Assembly: GCA_031556725.1 (NCBI GenBank)
Contig: JAVBSL010000009.1
Location: 1-64,000, forward strand
From: UBA935 sp031556725
Lineage (GTDB): Bacteria; Bacillota; Clostridia; Lachnospirales; Lachnospiraceae
Direction: 5' to 3'
Length of the DNA: 64,000 nucleotides
Below the pieces are notes generated by a model, which saw only the letters and a program-made list of their open reading frames with translations, made no database searches and was not told the origin of the DNA. This document shows positions 7,740 to 14,054 of the stretch, piece by piece. Position numbers and translations under genes: made by a program. Positions within the stretch are counted from its first letter, which is position 1, and the number at the start of each line of letters is the position of its first letter.

Positions 7740-7904
7740 AAAGTATCCTAATGTCATAGCCTGCCCTTCAATTGTCATAAATCTGTCATAAAACACAACC
7801 TTCTGTTCTGGAAATGCCCGTATCTTCAATGATTTTGCAACTTGATTTATCTCCTGCCGTGGCACACAAATAATATTTTTATCATAATCTAAAACTCCTT
7901 GATT
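7734..7904 (-). pseudogene. C-terminal remnant of an unrecognised protein
   Basis: A 56-codon open frame has no usable start and ends at TAG 7734-7736. It encodes a plausible protein tail, including the segments YDKNIICVPRQEINQVAKS, AFPEQKVVFYDRFMTIEG and TLGYFR. I cannot name the family. It overlaps the 12-codon LMW phosphatase-like start in another frame, so this spot may be a junction of two decayed genes. Confidence 0.35.
7847..7898 (-). pseudogene. Possible 5' stub of a low-molecular-weight protein tyrosine phosphatase
   Basis: AGGAG at about 7895-7899 precedes ATG at 7885 and the codons for MIKILFVCHG, then two arginines and a stop at 7847-7849. LMW tyrosine phosphatases classically begin this way and continue into the catalytic Cys loop (CxxNICRSP). 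Here homology ends exactly at the loop glycine. This may be a gene cut by insertion of the mobilisable element. The match is ten residues only. Confidence 0.35.
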
Positions 7905-8064
7905 TTACTGGATTTCCCTTTATTTACGGCACTTTCATCCTATCTTGTGGCAGACCTTTTTTAACGGTTGCTCACGATTGCCTTGCGCACCAAACAATAT
8001 AACAGAGTGACATCACAAAACATTCTTCGCCTTCAGCTCGGTCAATTCCGAGTTGTTTTCACAA

Positions 8065-8991
8065 CTAACATAGCTCTTGATATACGCTTTTTGTAGCTGT
8101 AGTATCAATACCATGTTTTGCTCCTAAATCAATAATGGTTTGCCCAAAAAGTTCTCTTTCATCCGGCTTCTCTTTTAATTCATAGTCTCTTTGAAAGGAG
8201 GTTTTCGCCTCATAAGGAAACTTTTTTGCCATTAGGTATGAAGATTCTACGATATTATCAGGCAATCTGATGTTTTCAGCCTTACTAATTAATTCAATCT
8301 CTTTCATTATTCCTTTCACTTTTTGTGAGGATTCTTCGTTGTCTAATACTTCGCCTAATGTCTTGTTTTCACTGGCAGTTACAAGCCCATAGGCAGCAAT
8401 GAACATGTATTTACTCCATATTGCCTCAATATGTTTGTTGCTCCATTCAAACTTTATTTTTGCTTTACTCATTAATTCACATACGTCGTCAGCATTAATA
8501 TCATTGCAATTTGGGTCTTGCCCAAAAGTAATTGTACAAGCTCCGCCATTTTGCTCAACAATACCATAAGACTTAATATGCGTGCCAACATAAACACAGG
8601 CAGGAAATATGATTCCTTTATCTGTTATTTTTCTGATTCTTTCATAAATATCAATGCCATTTAAAAGAGGTATTATTTTCGTATTAGTATCTAGCTTTGG
8701 AAGAACTTTTTTAATGGCATCTTCTAAATCATACTGTTTTACACAAATAAAGCAAATATCCAGCTTAGGCAATTCTTCACAATCATCTGTAGCAAGTGTT
8801 GGAATACATTTTAAGGTGCCCTCGGTTTTTGTTTGTAATGTTAATCCTTTTTCTTTTATTGCCTTTAAGTGCTTTCCTCTTGCGATGAAAAATATATTTA
8901 TATCTGATTCGCTATCATTTAGTAGCCCAGTCATTTTTCCTCCAAAATAACCTCCTACTCCACCAACACCTAGAAAGGCAATATTTTTCAT
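8065..8991 (-). CDS. Ketopantoate reductase family protein (ApbA/PanE-like)
   Basis: The 308-residue protein begins with a strong NAD(P)-binding Rossmann motif, IAFLGVGGVGGYFGG. It has the family's middle LPKLDICFICVKQYD and PLLNGIDI, where the Asn-Gly is typical, and a C-terminal helical domain containing WSKYMFIAAY with the Lys expected near the active site. Ketopantoate reductase makes pantoate for coenzyme A. No other pantothenate gene is near, and many family members act on other 2-oxo acids, so the substrate is uncertain. GGAG lies 10 bp before the ATG. The C-terminus (SVYQELC) may be slightly short. It borders the mobile element. Confidence 0.75.
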   Translation of the reverse strand: MKNIAFLGVGGVGGYFGGKMTGLLNDSESDINIFFIARGKHLKAIKEKGLTLQTKTEGTLKCIPTLATDDCEELPKLDICFICVKQYDLEDAIKKVLPKLDTNTKIIPLLNGIDIYERIRKITDKGIIFPACVYVGTHIKSYGIVEQNGGACTITFGQDPNCNDINADDVCELMSKAKIKFEWSNKHIEAIWSKYMFIAAYGLVTASENKTLGEVLDNEESSQKVKGIMKEIELISKAENIRLPDNIVESSYLMAKKFPYEAKTSFQRDYELKEKPDERELFGQTIIDLGAKHGIDTTATKSVYQELC

Positions 8992-9084
8992 AACGTTTTA
9001 CTCCATATATCATATGAATTATTTACAGTTACAATTGATTTGTAAATTCTGATTGTCATTGCCATTAAAGCTAAAACCTATTTG

Positions 9085-9486
9085 CTACCTTCCGCACTCA
9101 GTACATTTCTTATGATGCTGATCGATAACACCATTACACAACTTACAGGTAAATCGTTCTTTTTGTTCCTTCAAGAAAACTGGCATATTTTTATATGCAT
9201 CTATTCCATTTTGCACAATATCCACATCATAATTTTGCATATATCGCTTATTCAAATCCTTTATCCTTGAACAAGGGAATTTGGGGCATTGAAAGCACCA
9301 TAGTAATCCCTGGCTAAAACTACATTTCTTTTTCACACAATTACGACAGCTTTTACGTGTAATCTGCTCATCAGGAGCCCGGCATCCGGCACAAGGCTTT
9401 TTATCACTTAAATAGGCACTGCAGGCAAGACAGTTAACACCACAAGGAGCAATCATTGTTTCTAAGATATTTTCAATCATTTTCAT
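9085..9486 (-). CDS. DUF3795-type cysteine-rich protein
   Basis: The 133-residue protein carries repeated cysteine pairs: APCGVNCLACSAYL, PCAGCRAP, CRNCVKKKC, WCFQCPKFPC and a C-terminal zinc-ribbon-like pair CKLCNG…CTECG. The first segment is typical of DUF3795 proteins, which are small and predicted to bind metal. Function is unknown. The start at 9486 (ATG) follows AGAAGGAAG. It stands 31 bp downstream of the DUF6440 gene's neighbourhood in the same direction but shows no clear functional link. Confidence 0.65.
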   Translation of the reverse strand: MKMIENILETMIAPCGVNCLACSAYLSDKKPCAGCRAPDEQITRKSCRNCVKKKCSFSQGLLWCFQCPKFPCSRIKDLNKRYMQNYDVDIVQNGIDAYKNMPVFLKEQKERFTCKLCNGVIDQHHKKCTECGR

Positions 9487-9544
9487 ATAAGGTGATCTTC
9501 CTTCTTTTATCAATAAGCTATTTTCCTGCTCATCTAGATAGAAG

Positions 9545-9730
9545 CTATCGGTTTACGATAGTGGTTATAACCGGCTTTCCTTCTCTATCAAGCAGCGGCG
9601 TTAACCCGCCAGCATAACCACTTACATGAAAAAGATAATTCACACCGGTTTCCTTATCCACCCAAATTTCAGTTACATTCATCGCTCCCTGAGAATACGT
9701 CTTTTCAAATCTTTCATTTTCCTTTGCCAT
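9545..9730 (-). CDS. DUF6440-like small protein
   Basis: The 61-residue protein has the compact family sequence FEKTYSQGAMNVTEIWVD, then GVNYLFHVSGYAGGLTPLL and a final REGKPVITT. It looks like a complete single-domain protein with a β-rich fold. The ATG at 9730 follows GGAGGTAG. Its function is not known. A shortened second copy of the same gene is detectable at 12645-12701. Confidence 0.65.
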   Translation of the reverse strand: MAKENERFEKTYSQGAMNVTEIWVDKETGVNYLFHVSGYAGGLTPLLDREGKPVITTIVNR

Positions 9731-9771
9731 TTTACTACCTCCAGATATTTGCAAATAATTTCATATAGGTC

Positions 9772-9912
9772 CTATACTCCAAAGTGAATCATGAACTTAT
9801 TCTTCTCTATGGCTTCTCCGATTTTATCTGCCAGCTTTACCAGATTTTCATCAGTATTTATACGGGAATCACTTATCACAATATTCTGAAAAGCAGGTAA
9901 TGATTCCGAATT
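9772..9912 (-). pseudogene. C-terminal remnant of a flavoprotein-like gene
   Basis: A frame without a start ends at TAG 9772-9774. It reads LPAFQNIVISDSRINTDENL and then a helix ending NKFMIHFGV. The ISDS…TDENLVKLADKIGEAI pattern looks like the last strand and helix of a flavodoxin-fold protein, but the match is weak. It lies between DUF6440 and the broken flavin reductase, consistent with decay of the whole stretch. Confidence 0.3.
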
Positions 9913-9938
9913 CTACTTTAATCATTAGGCACCTTTGA

Positions 9939-10426
9939 CTAATTTTTTTCACTCTCAATAATGGATTCAATAGAACAGTATCGGTTACCGCTAAGTCTTC
10001 CAAGGGGATCTAAACCTTGCCAATCAACTTCACGACCATCAGTCAAGTCATCCCTTATATGCGCCAGCTGCACCCTTCCGATTATTAAATTGCCTGCATT
10101 GGCACCTTCATCAACACATATGATTCGATCAAGTGTACATTCAAAAGATATTCTTGCTTCTTGAATACGACAAGGCTTTATTATCTTTGAAGGAATTAAA
10201 TTGATATCCTGTAAATAATCTTCATCTTCTCCATAAGGTATCGGTTTCGCAGAGCTTTCCATTGCATTCCAGTGAAAAAGCTAAAAGGAGCAATGTTGGT
10301 TTTATCTTCATTATTTATTGATGATACCCATGCAATCGGTCTAGGTATAACGCAGCTTGTCAGCAGATCATGTGCCTGCCTGACTTCTAATGTCCTTAAA
10401 TCTATTTCCACTTCAATTTCCCCCAA
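9939..10426 (-). pseudogene. Flavin reductase-like (FMN-binding) pseudogene with internal deletion and frameshift
   Basis: Two frames together make one family member. The N-terminal part has SCVIPRPIAWVSS and TNIAPFSFFTG, typical of DIM6/NTAB flavin reductases binding FMN. The C-terminal part has LIPSKIIKPCRI, ARISFECTL, GNLIIGRVQLAHIRDDL and DPLGRLSGNRY. About 50 residues that normally lie between FFTG and the second part are missing and the frame changes at about 10260. The product cannot be made as one protein. Intact relatives are about 190-210 residues. Confidence 0.75.
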
Positions 10427-10517
10427 AAATTATATGCTGACTATTGTGTTTCTCAAATGAAATTATAACATGCCATTACCGGAAACACAATTTTCACTTT
10501 GCCTATCCAGACACTTT

Positions 10518-10667
10518 TTAGGTACGATATTCAATCGGCTTTGTCAGCTTGATTACAAGCGCCGCCGATACAAAGATAATTGCCCCGGTTATGCTGAGCA
10601 TGATCTTCCCCACCACCAGTACCACCATGGTGATAATGCATATATTCCATGATGGTTTATTTGACAT
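10518..10667 (-). CDS. 49-residue membrane protein coupled to the glycosyltransferase
   Basis: An ATG at 10667 begins 3 bp after the glycosyltransferase stop codon. The ribosome site GGAGGAC lies inside the end of that gene, so translation is probably coupled. The protein (MSNKPSWNICII start, KLTKPIEYRT end) is almost entirely hydrophobic between residues 8 and 40, giving one long or two short membrane segments. Its small size means it is easily missed. I do not recognise a family. It might tether or assist the glycosyltransferase, but that is inference from position only. Confidence 0.5.
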   Translation of the reverse strand: MSNKPSWNICIITMVVLVVGKIMLSITGAIIFVSAALVIKLTKPIEYRT

Positions 10668-10670
10668 TGC

Positions 10671-11915
10671 TTAGTCCTCCAAATAGTGTAGAATTACATC
10701 CACCGCAGCCTTCACTCCATTTTCTTTGGCAATGTTTTCACCCAGTTTCTTTGCATTTCTTACAATATCATCACGTAATGCATAAGCAATACCTTCTGCC
10801 AGCTTATCTGCGGCAAGGTCCTTTTTATAGATTGGGAAAGCTCCCACCTTCAAATCATATGCCCTGTGTGCCCAGGCAAACTGATCATTTGAAAATGGTA
10901 CGATTACGCTGGGTACTCCTGCTCGAAAGCCGGCTGCTGAAGTTCCTGCGCCTCCATGATGACAGACAGCCGCCATTTGAGGAAATAGCCAGGAATGTGG
11001 TACTGATCCAATGGCATAAATATTGTCCGGTAGGGACTCCTCACCACGCAAGCCGGAAACAACACCACGTTTTCCCGCCTTCTTCAATCCTTCCACCACA
11101 ATTTGCAGAAGCTCCTCGTAATTTCCCAATGCTGTCATGCTGCCAAAGCCAATATAAATCGGCTTATCTCCATTGCTTAGAAACTCCATTAAATCCTTTG
11201 ACGGTATATAATCTGTTTGTTCTTCTACAAACCAATAACCATTTTGATGAATGTTTTCGTTCCAGTCACGAGGGCGCGGAAATACATAATTGCTGCATGA
11301 AACCACCGCCGGATAGTTTGCCGAAACCCTTTCAAAGGGACAGTGAAAATCCTGTGGCAGGCTTCCCTTTTCTTTTTTCCAAAAGCTTTTCAGGGAACTC
11401 TTGGATGCAATCCACAGCATGGTTTGTATCATTTTGTAGCTGAGTGTAAGGTTCCTCTTATTGTGCTTTGCTTTCCCGTACATAACAACCGACAGATATT
11501 CTGTAGTTTTGTGCATTGGAAACGGTGAAGCCATAATCGCTGGGATTCCCATTTCTTTTGCTGCAAAATAGCCAATGGTACACCCTGGATGATAAATAAT
11601 CAAATCACTTCCGATGCATGCGGCATACATATCTGCAACCATATGCACACCATATGCTTTCATTTTATTAAAAGTCAGCAGCATTTTTAATGGATTATCA
11701 GATGAGCCTGCGGCTTCAAGCAGCTTGGGATCCACATCTATATTGGAAAGTCCCGCCTTTAACGGAAAACATTCAATACCATAGCTTTCTATAAAATCTT
11801 TAAACTCACTGCTGCCCGTAATTCGTACCTCAAATCCCCGTGCTTTTATTTCTTGTGCCAATGCAATATATGGCTGAAAGTCTCCTCTTGAACCGGAACA
11901 TAAAATTGTAATCAT
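10671..11915 (-). CDS. GT1/GT28-type glycosyltransferase (sterol/macrolide glucosyltransferase-like)
   Basis: The 414-residue GT-B enzyme would transfer a sugar from a nucleotide donor to a lipid or small-molecule acceptor. The N-terminal Rossmann domain has CSGSRGDFQPYIALAQE, as in sterol and UDP-glucuronosyl-type transferases. The C-terminal donor domain has YIGFGSMTA and CHHGGAGTSAAGFRAGVP near residue 320, with FSNDQFAWA, where Asp-Gln contacts the sugar nucleotide. The ATG at 11915 follows GGAGGG. It is divergent from a TetR regulator, an arrangement typical of drug- or compound-inducible modification genes. The acceptor cannot be read from the sequence. Confidence 0.8.
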   Translation of the reverse strand: MITILCSGSRGDFQPYIALAQEIKARGFEVRITGSSEFKDFIESYGIECFPLKAGLSNIDVDPKLLEAAGSSDNPLKMLLTFNKMKAYGVHMVADMYAACIGSDLIIYHPGCTIGYFAAKEMGIPAIMASPFPMHKTTEYLSVVMYGKAKHNKRNLTLSYKMIQTMLWIASKSSLKSFWKKEKGSLPQDFHCPFERVSANYPAVVSCSNYVFPRPRDWNENIHQNGYWFVEEQTDYIPSKDLMEFLSNGDKPIYIGFGSMTALGNYEELLQIVVEGLKKAGKRGVVSGLRGEESLPDNIYAIGSVPHSWLFPQMAAVCHHGGAGTSAAGFRAGVPSVIVPFSNDQFAWAHRAYDLKVGAFPIYKKDLAADKLAEGIAYALRDDIVRNAKKLGENIAKENGVKAAVDVILHYLED

Positions 11916-11926
11916 CAAAACCCTCC

Positions 11927-11987
11927 TGTTGTATTAACCGACACCATGTTGTATGATGTTTAGTATATAATGCTGACTACACAACAT
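11927..11987. promoter_or_regulatory. Candidate TetR operators between glycosyltransferase and tetR
   Basis: TGTTGTAT occurs at 11927-11934 and again at 11947-11954, exactly 20 bp apart. ATGTTGT (11946-11952) also mirrors ACAACAT (11981-11987). These sites cover the divergent intergenic region, so one regulator could control both genes. The first copy overlaps the glycosyltransferase ribosome-binding region. Confidence 0.45.
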
Positions 11988-12035
11988 CAACCAACAATTA
12001 TAAATGAAGTGTCGGATTACAAAGGAGATTTAATC

Positions 12036-12584
12036 ATGAATAAACAGCTGGAAGTAACCGCTCAAACCCGTAAAAATTTGATGGATGCCTTTTGGGAAAT
12101 CTATAAGATTAAAAGAATTGAAAAAATTACTGTAAAAGAAATTACTGCCAAAGCAGGTTATAACCGTGGCACCTTTTATGAATATTTTTCCGATGTCTAT
12201 CACCTTCTGGATGAAATTGAGAATTCGTTAATTCCATCTGTTGATGAATTACCTTCTTTCACTTCTAACAGCCGAAGCATTGGTGTTCCATTGGAGAGTT
12301 TTATGCAGCTTTATGAAGATAACAGTAAATACTATTCGGTTCTTTTAGGAGAAAACGGTGACCCTGCTTTTGCCGCTAAACTAAAAAAGCAAATTAAGTC
12401 CTCACTTCTTTCATTATTTACGAATGATAATACTGACTTAACTACATTAGATTATACTTTGGAGTATATTCTTTCCGCTATGGTTGGTGTTATGAGCTAC
12501 TGGTTTAGCCAAAACCAGAATATTTCAAAAGAGCAGTTAGTTGCATTAATCCATCATATGAGTAATTACTCCATTCCATTATGA
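12036..12584 (+). CDS. TetR/AcrR-family transcriptional regulator
   Basis: The 182-residue protein has an N-terminal TetR helix-turn-helix, with KITVKEITAKAGYNRGTFYEYFSD at about residues 30-53. The C-terminal ligand/dimer domain resembles the TetR_C type found in Firmicutes (LLGENGDPAFAAKLKKQIK). The ATG at 12036 follows AAAGGAG by 8 bp. It is transcribed away from the glycosyltransferase, its most likely target, and candidate operators lie between the two. The inducing ligand is unknown. Confidence 0.85.
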   Translation: MNKQLEVTAQTRKNLMDAFWEIYKIKRIEKITVKEITAKAGYNRGTFYEYFSDVYHLLDEIENSLIPSVDELPSFTSNSRSIGVPLESFMQLYEDNSKYYSVLLGENGDPAFAAKLKKQIKSSLLSLFTNDNTDLTTLDYTLEYILSAMVGVMSYWFSQNQNISKEQLVALIHHMSNYSIPL

Positions 12585-12644
12585 AAATATTCTTGACGCA
12601 ATAGAGGAAAAACTCTTTTTTATAATAAAGCTATTACACAGGAT

Positions 12645-12701
12645 TTACCTGTTTACAACGGAAGTTACGACCGGTTTTCCTTCCCTGATTTCAGTTACAT
12701 T
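12645..12701 (-). pseudogene. Deleted remnant of a second DUF6440 gene
   Basis: The minus-strand frame reads NVTEI followed directly by REGKPVVTSVVNR and a stop. This is the intact DUF6440 protein (9545-9730) with the central ~27 residues removed: there NVTEIW… is followed later by REGKPVITTIVNR. The two copies match at 16 of 18 residues outside the gap. There is no start codon. Confidence 0.55.
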
Positions 12702-12722
12702 TTAAGTAACTGAATATCATTA

Positions 12723-13103
12723 TTAAAGTCTTATTTGCCCTTCTTTATCAAATTTTTTCCTTAAGGCGCGCTCTGTAGGTATGAACGTACCAATCAGACA
12801 AGCCACTTGAACATAGCAGAGAATAAGACCCACATTTCCGATCATATCTTTATTATGTCCAATCAGAAAAAGCATCATGATAACGGAAATTCCAACCATT
12901 ATCCAGCCGCACCAGAACCAGAGTCTGCCACAGTAATGATGGGCAAACTCCCAAGTAGCCTTATTCTTCATCGACATTCTGGTTCGATATCCGAAAACCA
13001 TATTGATATTTTCCGGCACATGGTTTATAAAATATCTCCCAAACCCTATCATCGTAAGCGGAATTAATGATCCCATTAAAAACATAAACCACCAAAATCC
13101 CAT
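12723..13103 (-). CDS. SdpI/YhfL-family membrane protein
   Basis: The 126-residue protein has three or four membrane segments. The motif VFGYRTRMSMKNKATWEFAHHYCGRLW is the SdpI-family signature (GYRT, then TW, then AH and a glycine). In Bacillus SdpI gives immunity to the SdpC toxin, but most relatives are of unknown function. The ATG at 13103 is preferred over the upstream GTG because AGGAGGT lies 5 bp before it. No toxin gene is visible nearby. Confidence 0.65.
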   Translation of the reverse strand: MGFWWFMFLMGSLIPLTMIGFGRYFINHVPENINMVFGYRTRMSMKNKATWEFAHHYCGRLWFWCGWIMVGISVIMMLFLIGHNKDMIGNVGLILCYVQVACLIGTFIPTERALRKKFDKEGQIRL

Positions 13104-13207
13104 ACCGTACCTCCTAAATACGCTCTCTTTTTCCTTCACTGCTAATCTTACTTAAGTCTTATCCAAATATCCATCTCATTGTAGTGATCCAATATTTTAT
13201 TATTGCT

Positions 13208-13811
13208 TTACAGCACTTCCTCTGGGAAAAAGTACTCCACATATTTTTCATAGACATCCTGTGCCGAGAGACAAGTGTCCATAAGATATCCTTTTTCTGT
13301 TTGATACTCATTAAGTCCTCGATAGTAAAATGCTTTATGGTTTTCGCCGATGATAAATGGCATAATATTGTTTTTTAAACACTCCTTAAACATAATTAAT
13401 CTGCCGGTCCGGCCATTTCCATCTTGATAAGGATGGATACGTTCAAATCTAAAATGGAATTCTATGATGTCCTCTACTGTATTTTTTTTCATCCATTGTA
13501 CCACTTTTAAGCAGTCTGTGATATTCCTTAATCATATCTTCCGTCAGCTTTTCTTCCGCATGATTCAGCATATAGTCAAAACATTTAAAGTGATTGAGTG
13601 TTTCCACAATATCATCCACCCTAATCGGCTCCTCCGATTCATTTAAGATTGTATTCGTTTCAAAAATATATCTTGTCTGATCTTCTGTCAGCCGACTGCC
13701 TTCAATCCTATTTGAGTTATAAGAAAAGTCTACTTGAGTCTTATGGTAAAGCCCTCCCTTAAGCTGCATCTCTTTTTCTTCTTTTAATAATTTCAGCAAT
13801 GAATCCGTCAT
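13208..13811 (-). pseudogene. Fic-family protein, broken by internal deletion and frameshift
   Basis: Fic enzymes AMPylate target proteins. The 5' frame contains the class II inhibitory helix (SNRIEGS) and ends soon after LLKSGT. The 3' frame resumes with EDIIEFHFRFERIHPYQD and GNGRTGRL, the catalytic Fic loop with His and the GNGR anion site, and continues to EEVL. About 40 residues expected between the two parts are absent and the frame shifts near 13490. Each half retains good sequence, so the break looks recent. Confidence 0.75.
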
Positions 13812-13952
13812 CTTACTCCCCAATTCTAACTATACTATTTATTAATGTTTTCCGGTAATATCGCTTTACCAAATCTTACTATTATCATACTTTATTTTTA
13901 TCACCCTTTCAACAAAAAAATTGCCTGGGACTTAATTCTCTTATCTCAATTC

Positions 13953-14026
13953 ATGAACTATTCCGATAAAAGCACCCTATCCAAAGTTCATATATAGTTC
14001 ATTTAACCGTGATATTTTTAGTTCAT
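13953..14026 (+). promoter_or_regulatory. Cluster of AGTTCAT boxes upstream of the ABC transporter
   Basis: AGTTCAT occurs at 13985-13991, 13996-14002 and 14020-14026, and its complement ATGAACT at 13953-13959. The first two direct copies are 11 bp apart, one helical turn, as expected for OmpR-family dimers. The downstream block encodes two OmpR-type regulators, so these are good candidates for their binding sites. Confidence 0.5.
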
Positions 14027-14054
14027 CAAGAAATCAAGATAGGAGGACTGTAAA

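Noticed and set aside
10649..11443. 264-codon open frame on the + strand
   Set aside because: It lies entirely opposite the glycosyltransferase gene, has no ribosome site and an unlikely, proline/histidine-rich composition.
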